From NCBI RefSeq assembly GCF_034008635.1, contig NZ_CP125378.1, forward strand, positions 2,656,001 through 2,720,000: 64,000 bases of DNA. Reading direction: 5' to 3'. Of this stretch, positions 10,595 to 20,961 are shown one piece after another. The translations under genes and the position numbers were made by a program. This stretch comes from Pseudomonas sp. P8_229 (GTDB taxonomy: Bacteria; Pseudomonadota; Gammaproteobacteria; Pseudomonadales; Pseudomonadaceae). The notes beneath the pieces were generated by a model that was not told the DNA's origin, did not search any database, and was given only the letters and a program-made list of their open reading frames with translations. Position 1 is the stretch's first letter. Every line of letters begins with the position of its first letter.

Positions 10595-10613
10595 CGGCGA
10601 TTTACAGCGACGC

Positions 10614-10943
10614 TTAGATGTTGGCGTCGAGGAAAGCTTTCAACTGAGACTTCGACAGCGCGCCGACTTTGGTCGCTTCAACGTTGCCGTTCTTGAACAA
10701 CATCAGCGTCGGGATACCACGCACGCCATGCTTGGCCGGGGTTTCCTGATTCTCGTCGATGTTCAGTTTGGCAACGGTCAGCTTGCCTTGGTATTCACCA
10801 GCAATCTCGTCCAGAACCGGAGCGATCATTTTGCAAGGACCGCACCATTCAGCCCAGTAATCGACCAGGACAGCGCCTTCGGCCTTGAGTACGTCGGCTT
10901 CGAAGCTAGCGTCGCTAACGTGTTTGATAAGATCGCTGCTCAT
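10614..10943 (-). CDS. trxA: Thioredoxin 1
   Basis: A 109-residue cytoplasmic disulfide reductase. The redox site WCGPC is at residues 33-37, preceded by VLVDYWAE, and the cis-proline motif ([12 protein letters not shown]) follows; length and sequence are those of TrxA. It supplies electrons to ribonucleotide reductase and other targets. Ribosome site CTGGAG before the ATG. It has its own promoter and terminator, between rho and ppx/ppk as in other pseudomonads. Confidence 0.97.
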   Translation of the reverse strand: MSSDLIKHVSDASFEADVLKAEGAVLVDYWAEWCGPCKMIAPVLDEIAGEYQGKLTVAKLNIDENQETPAKHGVRGIPTLMLFKNGNVEATKVGALSKSQLKAFLDANI

Positions 10944-10979
10944 GGAATTCTCCAGGTTGTAAGCAAAAAAACGTGGCCC

Positions 10980-11008
10980 ATCATATCCGCCCTTCCCTTG
11001 TTCAGGAA
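10980..11008 (-). promoter_or_regulatory. Probable sigma-70 promoter of trxA
   Basis: On the minus strand TTCCTG and TATGAT are separated by 17 bases, giving a good -10 and a moderate -35 about 40 bases upstream of the trxA start. Pattern match only. Confidence 0.4.
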
Positions 11009-11063
11009 GCCGCAGATGATTGAGTCTTGCTATGGCGCCCCATGAGTCTGGGTATAGCTCAAG

Positions 11064-11771
11064 TCAGGCGGTGGCGGGGGCGATGAAGGCAATCCCGGTA
11101 CGCAGTGCCGCGTTGCGCACGTGCTCCTGCATGGCTTTCTGGGCAGCGGCGGACGCCCGGCGCGCCAGTGCGCGGAGAATCTTGCGGTGCTCCTGCCAGG
11201 TTTCCATGGCCCGTTCGGCGCGGATGAACGGTAGCTTCTGGCTCTCGAGAAAGATCTCGGCACTGGCGGTAAGGATGCTCAGCATCGCCTGATTGCCGCT
11301 GGCCAACAGAATGCGCTGGTGGAATTCAAAGTCGAGCGTCGCTGCCGCCTCGAAGTCACCCGCCTTCAACTGCTCACGCATCGCCGCAACGTTGTCCTCC
11401 AGCGCATCCAGATCGAACGTGCTCAAGGTTACCGCCGCCAACCCGGCCGCAAACCCTTCCAGCGCATAGCGCAGCTGAAAAATATCGAGCGGCGAGGCCT
11501 GCGCCGCAAACGACCAGCCCGGTGCGCTGTCGCCGCGCGACAACTCCACCGGAGCCTGCACGAAAACACCCTTGCCCGGCTGAATGCTGACCACACCCAG
11601 CGCACTCAGCGATGACAGCGCCTCGCGCAATGACGCCCGACTCACGCCAAGTTGCAGCGCCAGATCGCGCTGTGACGGCAAGGCGTCGCCCGCGCCGAAA
11701 CCCTGGTCGGTGATCAGTTTGCGGATCGCTTGCAGCGCCACTTCGGGTACCGCACGGGAAATCGAATTCAT
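11064..11771 (-). CDS. GntR/FadR-family transcriptional regulator
   Basis: A 235-residue repressor or activator. Residues 10-75 are a winged helix-turn-helix of the GntR type (ALPSQRDLALQLGVSRASLREAL), and residues 95-220 an all-helical FCD ligand domain. It is divergent from the amino-acid ABC transporter operon at 12.0-14.9 kb across 256 bases, so it probably controls that operon in response to the imported compound or a derivative. The ligand is not evident. Confidence 0.85.
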   Translation of the reverse strand: MNSISRAVPEVALQAIRKLITDQGFGAGDALPSQRDLALQLGVSRASLREALSSLSALGVVSIQPGKGVFVQAPVELSRGDSAPGWSFAAQASPLDIFQLRYALEGFAAGLAAVTLSTFDLDALEDNVAAMREQLKAGDFEAAATLDFEFHQRILLASGNQAMLSILTASAEIFLESQKLPFIRAERAMETWQEHRKILRALARRASAAAQKAMQEHVRNAALRTGIAFIAPATA

Positions 11772-11947
11772 GGTTTTTCAGATGCGTCAGGCCAATGTGC
11801 GGCTAGTTGTAAAGCTATTCGCCGAGTCCGGCAAGTCATGCCCCAGCGGGGTTCGGTGATCGAGGCCGATGCGCCATGGCAGTGCGAAAAACGACCTGAC
11901 TGTTCAGACCAGTAAGACCGAACAAACCCGCTGAAACCGTGGTCTGC

Positions 11948-11963
11948 CGTGGCGAAAGCCACG
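11948..11963. repeat. Perfect inverted repeat before the ABC transporter operon
   Basis: CGTGGC-gaaa-GCCACG, a 6-bp stem with a GAAA (GNRA-type) loop, 65 bases before the start of the solute-binding protein gene. It could be an RNA hairpin in the leader or a regulator site; there is no T-run. Confidence 0.4.
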
Positions 11964-12027
11964 TATTGGCACGGCACATGCTCTGTCCGAACGCAGATTT
12001 AACTTCCCGCCGATCCGGAGATTTGCC

Positions 12028-12813
12028 ATGACCCTGCGTTACCGAGCCCTCCTCGCCGCGCTGTTTTCCAGCCTGATGCTCAGCCATATCCCCGCTCACG
12101 CCGACGGCCTGGACGACGTGGTCAAACGCGGCACACTGAAAGTCGCGGTGCCTCAGGACTTCCCGCCATTCGGCTCGGTCGGCCCGGACATGAAGCCTCG
12201 CGGCCTGGACATCGACACGGCGAAACTGCTGGCCGAGCAGCTCAAGGTCAAACTCGAACTGACTCCGGTCAACAGCACCAACCGCATCCCGTTCCTGACC
12301 ACCGGCAAAGTCGATCTGGTGATCTCAAGCCTGGGCAAGAACCCTGAGCGCGAAAAAGTCATCGACTTCTCCCACGCCTACGCGCCGTTCTACCTCGCGG
12401 TATTTGGCCCGCCTGATGCCGCAATCACCACGCTCGACGACCTCAAGGGCAAAACCATCAGCGTCACCCGTGGCGCCATCGAAGACATCGAGCTGACCAA
12501 GGTCGCCCCCGAAGGCGTGACCATCAAGCGCTTCGAAGACAACAACTCGACCATTGCCGCCTACCTCGCCGGGCAAGTCGACCTGATCGCCAGCGGCAAC
12601 GTGGTGATGGTCGCAATCAGCGAGAAGAACCCGAAACGCGTGCCGGCATTGAAAGTGAAGCTCAAGGATTCGCCGGTCTACGTCGGCGTGAACAAGAACG
12701 AGCCGGCGCTGCTGGGCAAGGTCAACGAGATCCTCGCCACCGCCAAGGCCGACGGCGCGCTGGAGAAAAATTCGCAGACCTGGCTCAAAGAGCCGCTGCC
12801 GGCCGATCTCTGA
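12028..12813 (+). CDS. Amino-acid-type ABC transporter substrate-binding protein
   Basis: A 261-residue periplasmic binding protein of family 3. A signal peptide occupies about residues 1-26 (cleavage near AHADGLD). The mature part begins with the family opening LDDVVKRGTLKVAVPQDFPPFG and contains the LLAEQLKVKLELTPVNSTNRIPFL and GKTISVTRGAIEDIEL segments. The ligand is likely a polar amino acid or related compound; the exact one cannot be read from the sequence. First gene of a four-gene operon (binding protein, two permeases, ATPase) divergent from a FadR-type regulator. Confidence 0.9.
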   Translation: MTLRYRALLAALFSSLMLSHIPAHADGLDDVVKRGTLKVAVPQDFPPFGSVGPDMKPRGLDIDTAKLLAEQLKVKLELTPVNSTNRIPFLTTGKVDLVISSLGKNPEREKVIDFSHAYAPFYLAVFGPPDAAITTLDDLKGKTISVTRGAIEDIELTKVAPEGVTIKRFEDNNSTIAAYLAGQVDLIASGNVVMVAISEKNPKRVPALKVKLKDSPVYVGVNKNEPALLGKVNEILATAKADGALEKNSQTWLKEPLPADL

Positions 12814-12835
12814 TCGGTCGCGCGGGAGACAATCG

Positions 12836-13504
12836 ATGGCTTATCAGTTCGATTTCATGCCGGTGGTGCAAAACACCGACCTGTTGCTGCGCGGCGCACT
12901 GTTTACCCTGGAGCTGACGGCCATTGGCGCAGTGCTCGGGGTCGGCGTGGGCATCATCGGCGCGCTGGTGCGGGCGTGGAACATCCGCCCGTTCTCGGCA
13001 ATCTTCGGCGTCTACGTCGAGTTGATCCGCAACACGCCATTTCTGGTGCAGCTGTTCTTCATATTCTTCGGCCTGCCCTCGCTCGGGGTGCAGATTTCCG
13101 AATGGCAGGCGGCGGTACTGGCGATGGTGATCAACCTCGGTGCGTATTCGACCGAGATCATTCGCGCCGGCATCCAGGCGATCCCGCGCGGGCAACTGGA
13201 AGCCGCGGCCGCGCTGGCGATGAGCCGGTTCGAAGCGTTCCGCCACGTGGTGCTGCTGCCGGCGCTGGGCAAGGTCTGGCCGGCCCTGAGCAGCCAGATC
13301 ATCATCGTCATGCTCGGGTCGGCGGTGTGTTCGCAGATCGCCACCGAGGAGTTGAGCTTCGCCGCCAACTTCATTCAGTCGCGCAACTTCCGCGCCTTCG
13401 AAACCTATGCGCTGACCACGCTGATTTACCTGTGCATGGCGCTGCTGATCCGGCAACTGCTGAACTGGGTCGGCCGCCGCTATATCGCGAGGAGCAGCCG
13501 ATGA
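12836..13504 (+). CDS. Amino-acid ABC transporter permease 1
   Basis: A 222-residue inner-membrane permease of the HisMQ type, with about five hydrophobic helices. The cytoplasmic EAA loop that contacts the ATPase is visible at about residues 120-140 (EAAAALAMSRFEAFRHVVLLPAL). It starts 22 bases after the binding protein and its end overlaps the next permease by four bases (ATGA), indicating coupled translation. It forms a heterodimeric channel with the following gene. Confidence 0.92.
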   Translation: MAYQFDFMPVVQNTDLLLRGALFTLELTAIGAVLGVGVGIIGALVRAWNIRPFSAIFGVYVELIRNTPFLVQLFFIFFGLPSLGVQISEWQAAVLAMVINLGAYSTEIIRAGIQAIPRGQLEAAAALAMSRFEAFRHVVLLPALGKVWPALSSQIIIVMLGSAVCSQIATEELSFAANFIQSRNFRAFETYALTTLIYLCMALLIRQLLNWVGRRYIARSSR

Positions 13505-14151
13505 GCGACTTCACCTTCTGGGACATCCTGCGCAATCTGCTCACCGGTCTGCAGTGGACGCTGGCGTTGTCGCTGGTGGCCTTCATCGGTGGCGGGGTCG
13601 TCGGGCTGCTGATTCTGGTCATGCGCATCTCGAAAAACCCTTTGCCGAGCAACATCGCCCGCACCTGGATCGAACTGTTCCAGGGCACGCCGCTGCTGAT
13701 GCAACTGTTTCTGGTGTTCTTCGGCGTGGCGCTGGCCGGGATCGAAATCTCGCCGTGGATGGCGGCGGCGATTGCCCTGACGCTGTTTACCAGCGCCTAC
13801 CTGGCGGAGATCTGGCGCGGTTGCGTCGAAGCGATCCCGAATGGCCAGTGGGAAGCCTCGGCGAGTCTGGCGCTGAATCCGCTGGAGCAATTGCGCTACG
13901 TGATCCTGCCGCAAGCGCTGCGGATTGCCGTGGCGCCGACCGTGGGCTTCTCGGTGCAAGTGGTCAAAGGCACCGCGGTGACCTCAATCATCGGCTTCAC
14001 CGAGCTGACCAAAACCGGCGGCATGCTCGCCAACGTCACCTTCGAACCGTTCATGGTCTACGGCCTCGTCGCCCTCGGCTACTTCCTGCTCTGCTACCCC
14101 TTGTCGCTCAGTGCGCGCTACCTGGAAAGGAGACTGCATGCCTCTGCTTAG
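13501..14151 (+). CDS. Amino-acid ABC transporter permease 2
   Basis: A 216-residue HisMQ-type permease, partner of the preceding gene. The EAA loop reads EASASLALNPLEQLRYVILPQAL. I chose the ATG at 13501 that overlaps the upstream stop (ATGA) because it gives a normal-length protein opening with MSDFTFWDILRNLL; a longer in-frame start inside the previous gene is a shadow. Its 3' end overlaps the ATPase gene by 14 bases. Confidence 0.92.
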   Translation: MSDFTFWDILRNLLTGLQWTLALSLVAFIGGGVVGLLILVMRISKNPLPSNIARTWIELFQGTPLLMQLFLVFFGVALAGIEISPWMAAAIALTLFTSAYLAEIWRGCVEAIPNGQWEASASLALNPLEQLRYVILPQALRIAVAPTVGFSVQVVKGTAVTSIIGFTELTKTGGMLANVTFEPFMVYGLVALGYFLLCYPLSLSARYLERRLHASA

Positions 14152-14875
14152 AATTTCCGCCCTGCATAAATACTACGGCGACCATCATGTGCTCAAAGGC
14201 ATCGACCTGAGCGTCGAGGAAGGCCAGGTGGTGGCGATCATCGGCCGCAGCGGCTCGGGCAAATCGACCCTGCTGCGCACCCTCAACGGTCTGGAGTCGA
14301 TCAACGACGGGGTGATCGAAGTCGACGGCGAATACCTCGACGCCGCCCGCGCCGATCTGCGCAGCCTGCGGCAGAAAGTCGGCATGGTGTTCCAGCAGTT
14401 CAACCTGTTCCCGCACCTGACCGTGGGCGAGAACGTGATGCTCGCCCCGCAAGTGGTGCAGAAAGTGCCCAAGGCCAAGGCGGCCGAACTGGCGCGCAAG
14501 ATGCTCGAGCGCGTCGGCCTGGGGGAGAAATTCGATGCGTTTCCGGACCGACTCTCCGGCGGCCAGCAGCAGCGTGTGGCAATTGCCCGGGCCTTGGCGA
14601 TGTCGCCGAAAGTGCTGCTATGCGACGAAATCACCTCGGCGCTGGACCCGGAGCTGGTCAATGAAGTGCTCAGCGTGGTGCGCCAATTGGCCAGGGAAGG
14701 CATGACGCTGATCATGGTCACCCACGAAATGCGCTTCGCCCGGGAGGTCGGGGACAAACTGGTGTTCATGCACCATGGCAAGGTGCATGAGGTGGGGGAT
14801 CCGAAGGTGTTGTTTGCCAATCCGCAGACGGCGGAGCTGGCGAATTTCATTGGTACGGTGGAAGCGACAGCCTGA
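14138..14875 (+). CDS. Amino-acid ABC transporter ATP-binding protein
   Basis: A 245-residue ATPase of the polar amino-acid type. Walker A GRSGSGKST lies at residues 36-44, the ABC signature LSGGQQQR near 138, then Walker B (LLCDEITSALD) and the H-loop (MVTHEM). The start at 14138 (MPLLRIS) lies inside the end of the permease gene, behind a GGAAAGGAG ribosome site. It completes the four-gene importer; a long palindromic repeat follows immediately. Confidence 0.95.
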   Translation: MPLLRISALHKYYGDHHVLKGIDLSVEEGQVVAIIGRSGSGKSTLLRTLNGLESINDGVIEVDGEYLDAARADLRSLRQKVGMVFQQFNLFPHLTVGENVMLAPQVVQKVPKAKAAELARKMLERVGLGEKFDAFPDRLSGGQQQRVAIARALAMSPKVLLCDEITSALDPELVNEVLSVVRQLAREGMTLIMVTHEMRFAREVGDKLVFMHHGKVHEVGDPKVLFANPQTAELANFIGTVEATA

Positions 14876-14887
14876 ATCTGACTCACC

Positions 14888-14998
14888 CTGATCGTTCCCA
14901 CGCTCCGCGTGGGAATGCAGCCAGGGACGCTCTGCGTCCCAAAAGCGGACGCAGAGCGTCCGGTGAGGCATTCCCACGCAGAGCCTGGGAACGATCAG
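14888..14998. repeat. Long palindromic intergenic repeat
   Basis: About 110 bases forming a nested inverted repeat: outer arms CCTGATCGTTCCCACGC and its near complement at the other end, inner arms GGGACGCTCTGCGTCC and GGACGCAGAGCGTCC. This is a known style of dispersed intergenic element in fluorescens-group genomes. It lies between the ABC operon and ppx and may form a large cruciform or RNA hairpin. Confidence 0.75.
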
Positions 14999-15095
14999 GT
15001 TCGGGGTGCTCGCTCCGGCGGTTTGAACCATGCGCGTTGGCGTCAGCGTTTGATCGTGGCACGATGTCGGGGTTATCGACCGAGACCCCCAGACC

Positions 15096-16598
15096 ATGCC
15101 GCAATCCAAAGCCAAGAATCTGTCCCTGATCGCCGCAATCGACCTGGGCTCCAACAGCTTTCACATGGTCGTGGCCAAGGCCCAGAACGGTGAAATCCGT
15201 ATTCTGGAGCGCCTCGGAGAGAAGGTTCAGCTTGCCGCCGGCATCGACGATGAGCGCCATCTCAACGAAGAATCCATGCAGCGCGGGCTTGATTGCCTCA
15301 AGCGCTTCGCCCAACTGATCAACGGCATGCCCCTGGGCGCCGTGCGGATCGTTGGCACCAACGCCCTGCGCGAAGCGCGCAACCGCCTGGAATTCATCCA
15401 CCGCGCCGAAGAAATCCTCGGTCACCCGGTGGAAGTCATCTCCGGCCGTGAAGAAGCGCGCCTGATCTATCTGGGCGTCTCGCACACCCTCGCCGACACC
15501 CCGGGCAAACGTCTGGTGGCCGACATCGGCGGCGGCAGTACCGAATTCATCATTGGCCAGCGCTTCGAGCCTTTGTTGCGCGAAAGCCTGCAAATGGGCT
15601 GCGTCAGCTTCACCCAGCGTTACTTCAAGGACGGCAAGATCACCCCGGCCCGTTACGCCCAGGCGTATACCGCGGCACGGCTGGAGATCATGAGCATCGA
15701 GCACGCCCTGCACCGCCTGACCTGGGATGAAGCCATCGGCTCCTCGGGCACCATCCGCGCCATCGGCCTGGCGCTGAAGGCCGGCGGGCATGGCACCGGC
15801 GAAGTCAACGCCGAAGGCCTGGCCTGGCTCAAGCGCCGCCTGTTCAAGCTGGGTGACGTCGACAAGATCGATTTCGAAGGCATCAAGCCTGACCGTCGGG
15901 CGATTTTCCCGGCGGGTCTGGCGATTCTCGAAGCGATCTTCGACGCCCTCGAACTGCAACGCATGGATCACTGTGAAGGCGCGCTGCGTGAAGGCGTGCT
16001 CTACGACCTGCTGGGCCGCCATCATCACGAAGACGTGCGCGAACGCACCCTGACCTCGCTGATGGAGCGTTACCACGTCGATCTGGAACAAGCGGCGCGA
16101 GTCGAGCGCAAGGCGCTGCACGCCTTCGATCAGGTCGCCGCAGACTGGGAGCTGGATGACGGTATCTGGCGCGAACTGCTGGGCTGGGCGGCGAAAGTCC
16201 ACGAAGTCGGGCTCGACATCGCGCACTACCACTACCACAAACATGGCGCCTATCTGATCGAACACTCGGACCTCGCCGGATTCTCCCGCGAAGACCAGCA
16301 GATGCTCGCCTTGCTGGTGCGTGGCCATCGCCGCAACATCCCCAAGGACAAGTTCGCCGAGTTCGGTGACGACGGCGACAAGCTGATCCGCCTTTGCGTG
16401 CTGCTGCGCTTCGCGATCCTGTTCCACCACATTCGCGGGACTCAGGCGATGCCGCAGGTGGTGCTGCATGCGAAGGGTGACAACCTGGATGTGGAGTTTC
16501 CGGAGAACTGGCTGGATGAGAATCAGCTGACTCAGGCGGATTTCGGGCTTGAGGCGGATTGGCTGACGCGGGTTGGCATCGTCCTTACCGTCCACTGA
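15096..16598 (+). CDS. ppx: Exopolyphosphatase Ppx
   Basis: A 500-residue Ppx/GppA-family enzyme that removes terminal phosphates from polyphosphate. It opens with the actin-like phosphate-binding motif [17 protein letters not shown] (residues 11-27); [14 protein letters not shown] near 140 is the second phosphate motif; the C-terminal third is the HD-like helical domain ([25 protein letters not shown]). Length matches the family. It converges with ppk, the synthase, with a terminator and a repeat between them. Confidence 0.95.
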   Translation: MPQSKAKNLSLIAAIDLGSNSFHMVVAKAQNGEIRILERLGEKVQLAAGIDDERHLNEESMQRGLDCLKRFAQLINGMPLGAVRIVGTNALREARNRLEFIHRAEEILGHPVEVISGREEARLIYLGVSHTLADTPGKRLVADIGGGSTEFIIGQRFEPLLRESLQMGCVSFTQRYFKDGKITPARYAQAYTAARLEIMSIEHALHRLTWDEAIGSSGTIRAIGLALKAGGHGTGEVNAEGLAWLKRRLFKLGDVDKIDFEGIKPDRRAIFPAGLAILEAIFDALELQRMDHCEGALREGVLYDLLGRHHHEDVRERTLTSLMERYHVDLEQAARVERKALHAFDQVAADWELDDGIWRELLGWAAKVHEVGLDIAHYHYHKHGAYLIEHSDLAGFSREDQQMLALLVRGHRRNIPKDKFAEFGDDGDKLIRLCVLLRFAILFHHIRGTQAMPQVVLHAKGDNLDVEFPENWLDENQLTQADFGLEADWLTRVGIVLTVH

Positions 16599-16611
16599 GA
16601 CGGGCAGACAC

Positions 16612-16643
16612 AAAAAAGGCGATCCGCAGGGATCGCCTTTTTT
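16612..16643 (+). terminator. Intrinsic terminator of ppx
   Basis: Inverted repeat with core GGCGATCC / GGATCGCC, flanked by six A and six T, beginning 14 bases after the ppx stop. Probably bidirectional. Confidence 0.85.
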
Positions 16644-16689
16644 ATTGGGTTCGGTTTGAGATTGGGGGTGGGCCTGCCCCTCATCGGAA

Positions 16690-16833
16690 CGCCGTCCGCC
16701 CAGCCCTCTCCCGAGGGAGCCGATCTCCATTGGCTTCGAAGCCTGAGCTCGACTCGATATCTCACGTCGGCGTATAGCGTAAGACACCTCGGTCAGTCCC
16801 CTCTCCCTCCGGGAGAGGGTTAGGGTGAGGGGC
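16690..16833. repeat. Dispersed palindromic repeat between ppx and ppk
   Basis: Two short inverted motifs, CCCTCTCCCGAGGG at the left and CCCTCTCCCTCCGGGAGAGG at the right followed by GTTAGGGTGAGGGGC, flank about 90 unremarkable bases. The right motif is a very common intergenic element in Pseudomonas genomes. No reading frame of note. Confidence 0.6.
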
Positions 16834-16847
16834 TCTTGCTCTTGGCT

Positions 16848-19073
16848 TTAGCTGCTCACCGGAAGAATCGGGCTACCCAGGCGTTCCAGCAACGTCGCCT
16901 GCGCACTGCGCGGGTTCTGATTGCCGGTTGGCGTGTTGCGGATGTAGCGGCCATCCGACTGCAGGCTCCAGCTGTGGGTGTTGTCGGTCAGGTACAGCTC
17001 CAGCTCTTTCTTCACACGGGTCAGCAGCTTCTTGCCTTCCACCGGGAAGCAAGTCTCGACGCGCTTGTCGAGGTTGCGCTCCATCCAGTCGGCGCTGGAG
17101 AGGAACATCTGCTCCTCGCCACCGTTGAGGAAGTAGAACACCCGGGTGTGCTCGAGGAAGCGGCCGATGATCGAGCGCACGTGGATGTTGTGCGAAACCC
17201 CGGCAATGCCCGGACGCAGGCAGCACATGCCACGCACCACCAGATCAATGCGCACACCGGACTGGCTGGCCTTGTACAGCGCGCGGATGATCTTCGGATC
17301 GGTCAGCGAGTTGAACTTGGCGATGATGTGCGCCGGTTTGCCGTCGAGGGCGAACTGGGTCTCGCGGGCAATCATGTCGAGCATGCCCTTCTTCAGGGTG
17401 AACGGCGCATGCAGCAGCTTCTTCATGCGCAGCGTCTTGCCCATGCCGATCAACTGACTGAATAGCTTGCCGACGTCTTCACACAACGCGTCGTCGGAAG
17501 TCAGCAGGCTGTAGTCGGTGTACAGACGGGCGTTGCCGGCGTGGTAGTTACCGGTGCCGAGGTGCGCGTAACGCACAATCTCGCCGGCCTCGCGACGCAG
17601 GATCAGCATCATCTTGGCGTGGGTCTTGAAGCCGACCACGCCGTAGATCACCACCGCACCGGCCGCTTGCAGACGGCTGGCCAGTTGCAGGTTGGACTCT
17701 TCGTCGAAGCGCGCACGCAGCTCGATGACCGCCGTGACTTCCTTGCCGTTACGCGCGGCATCGACCAGCGCATCGACGATCTCGGAGTTGGCGCCAGAGC
17801 GGTACAGGGTCTGGCGCACAGCGAGCACGTGCGGGTCTTTCGCCGCCTGGCGCAGCAGGTCGACCACCGGGGTGAACGACTCGAACGGGTGCAGCAACAG
17901 GATGTCCTGCTTGCTGACCACGCTGAAAATGTTTTCACTGTTCTGCAGCAGTTTCGGGATCTGCGGAGTGAACGGCGTGTATTGCAGCTCCGGATGACTG
18001 TCCAGACCGGTGATGCTGAACAACCGCGTCAGGTTGACCGGGCCGTTGACCTGATACAGCTCGCTCTCGCTCAGGTTGAACTGCTTGAGCAGATAGTCCG
18101 AGAGGTGTTTCGGGCAAGTGTCAGCGACTTCCAGGCGCACCGCATCGCCGTAACGACGCGAGAACAACTCGCCACGCAGGGCACGCGCAAGGTCTTCGAC
18201 GTCTTCGGAATCGAGCGCCAGATCGGCGTTTCGGGTCAGGCGGAACTGATAGCAGCCCTTGACCTTCATGCCCTGGAACAGGTCATCGGCGTGGGCGTGG
18301 ATCATCGACGACAGGAACACATAGTTGTCGCCCGGGCCGCCGACTTCTTCCGGGACCTTGATGATCCGTGGCAGCAGGCGCGGTGCCGGGATGATCGCCA
18401 GACCGGAATCGCGGCCAAAGGCGTCGATGCCTTCCAGCTCGACGATGAAGTTCAGGCTCTTGTTCACCAGCAACGGGAACGGGTGCGTCGGGTCGAGGCC
18501 GATCGGGGTGATGATCGGCGCGATCTCGTCGCGGAAATAACGGCGCACCCAGGTCTTGAGCTTGGTCGTCCAGTAACGGCGACGGATGAAACGCACCTGG
18601 TGCTTTTCCAGCTCCGGCAACAGGATGTCGTTGAGGATCGCGTACTGGCGGTCAACGTGACCGTGTACCAGCTCGCTGATCCGCGCCAACGCTTGATGCG
18701 GTTGCAGACCGTCAGCACCCGCCTGTTCCCGAGCGAAGGTGATCTGTTTCTTCAGGCCGGCGACGCGAATCTCGAAGAATTCGTCGAGGTTGCTGGAGAA
18801 GATCAGCAGGAACTTCAGTCGCTCCAGCAACGGATAGGACTCGTCCAGCGCCTGTTCCAGCACGCGGATATTGAATTGCAGTTGCGAGAGCTCGCGATGG
18901 ATGTACAGGCTGCTGTCATCCAGGCCGGGAATCGCGATCACCGGTGCCGCTGCTGCAGGTTCGGCAACCGGCGCGGGTGGCGCTGGCTCCAGTTCCGGCG
19001 GCGTTTCGGTGATTTGTTCCACCACCGGCTGAGCTTCTTTTACTGCAACTTCTGTGAGTCCTTCGGTATTCAT
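16848..19073 (-). CDS. ppk1: Polyphosphate kinase 1
   Basis: A 741-residue enzyme that polymerises the gamma-phosphate of ATP into inorganic polyphosphate at the membrane. N-terminal residues 1-50 are a Pro/Ala/Glu-rich extension; the PPK N-domain starts near [14 protein letters not shown] (56-69); [13 protein letters not shown] begins at 395; the autophosphorylated histidine is expected at H485 in GFKTHAKMM, and a second PLD-like half follows. Slightly longer than E. coli Ppk because of the extension. Convergent with ppx and 18 bases after the hemB stop side on the same strand. Confidence 0.95.
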   Translation of the reverse strand: MNTEGLTEVAVKEAQPVVEQITETPPELEPAPPAPVAEPAAAAPVIAIPGLDDSSLYIHRELSQLQFNIRVLEQALDESYPLLERLKFLLIFSSNLDEFFEIRVAGLKKQITFAREQAGADGLQPHQALARISELVHGHVDRQYAILNDILLPELEKHQVRFIRRRYWTTKLKTWVRRYFRDEIAPIITPIGLDPTHPFPLLVNKSLNFIVELEGIDAFGRDSGLAIIPAPRLLPRIIKVPEEVGGPGDNYVFLSSMIHAHADDLFQGMKVKGCYQFRLTRNADLALDSEDVEDLARALRGELFSRRYGDAVRLEVADTCPKHLSDYLLKQFNLSESELYQVNGPVNLTRLFSITGLDSHPELQYTPFTPQIPKLLQNSENIFSVVSKQDILLLHPFESFTPVVDLLRQAAKDPHVLAVRQTLYRSGANSEIVDALVDAARNGKEVTAVIELRARFDEESNLQLASRLQAAGAVVIYGVVGFKTHAKMMLILRREAGEIVRYAHLGTGNYHAGNARLYTDYSLLTSDDALCEDVGKLFSQLIGMGKTLRMKKLLHAPFTLKKGMLDMIARETQFALDGKPAHIIAKFNSLTDPKIIRALYKASQSGVRIDLVVRGMCCLRPGIAGVSHNIHVRSIIGRFLEHTRVFYFLNGGEEQMFLSSADWMERNLDKRVETCFPVEGKKLLTRVKKELELYLTDNTHSWSLQSDGRYIRNTPTGNQNPRSAQATLLERLGSPILPVSS

Positions 19074-19091
19074 CGAATGTTCCTGGGAGGG

Positions 19092-20216
<1,125 letters not shown>

Positions 20217-20313
20217 TCATTGTAGGAAATGTTCACGTCGAGACACATTTCGACACTTTCATGAATGTGTCCGAAGGGTTAGGCTGCGCGTTCATTTCGC
20301 CAGCACCCAGACA

Positions 20314-20961
20314 ATGCTCCAACAATTTTTGCATGACTTCGGCTACTTTGCCCTGTTTCTCGGCACGTTCTTCGAAGGCGAAACCATCCTGGTACTCGCA
20401 GGCTTCCTCGCGTTCCGTGGATACATGGACATCAACCTGGTGGTGGTCGTGGCGTTCTTCGGCAGCTATGCCGGCGATCAGCTGTGGTACTTCCTGGGGC
20501 GCAAGCACGGGCGCAAATTACTCGCGCGCAAACCGCGCTGGCAGATGATGGGCGACCGCGCGCTGGAACACATCCGCAAGCACCCGGACATTTGGGTGCT
20601 GAGCTTCCGCTTCGTTTATGGTCTGCGCACGGTGATGCCGGTGGCGATCGGCCTGTCGGGTTATCCGCCGGGACGTTATCTGCTGCTCAACGGTATTGGT
20701 GCGGCGATCTGGGCCACGGCCCTGGCAGCTGCCGCCTACCACTTCGGCGCGGTACTCGAAGGCATGCTCGGCAGCATCAAGAAGTACGAACTGTGGGTGC
20801 TCGGCGCGCTGCTGGTGCTGGGTGTAGGCCTGTGGCTGCGTCGCCGGTTCAAGAATGCGCGACTGGCCAAGCAGGTTTACGCCGACGAGCAAGCCGCAAA
20901 AACCGCGCATCTGCATCAGACAGAAACAGCCAAACCCGAACCTAAGACGCCAGCCGAGTAA
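20314..20961 (+). CDS. DedA-family inner membrane protein
   Basis: A 215-residue membrane protein with about five hydrophobic segments. GTFFEGETILVLAGFLAFRG (17-36) is the DedA/SNARE-associated signature with its acidic residue, and RFVYGLRTVMPVAIGLSG carries the conserved arginine region. DedA proteins are lipid flippases/transporters (undecaprenyl phosphate and similar carriers) needed for envelope homeostasis; the exact lipid is not assigned here. The C-terminal 35 residues are charged and cytoplasmic. It converges with the next gene, overlapping it by 20 bases. Confidence 0.88.
   Translation: MLQQFLHDFGYFALFLGTFFEGETILVLAGFLAFRGYMDINLVVVVAFFGSYAGDQLWYFLGRKHGRKLLARKPRWQMMGDRALEHIRKHPDIWVLSFRFVYGLRTVMPVAIGLSGYPPGRYLLLNGIGAAIWATALAAAAYHFGAVLEGMLGSIKKYELWVLGALLVLGVGLWLRRRFKNARLAKQVYADEQAAKTAHLHQTETAKPEPKTPAE

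Noticed and set aside
14883..16787. 634-codon minus-strand frame opposite ppx
   Set aside because: Antisense shadow of ppx extending through a dispersed repeat; no ribosome site and no family resemblance.
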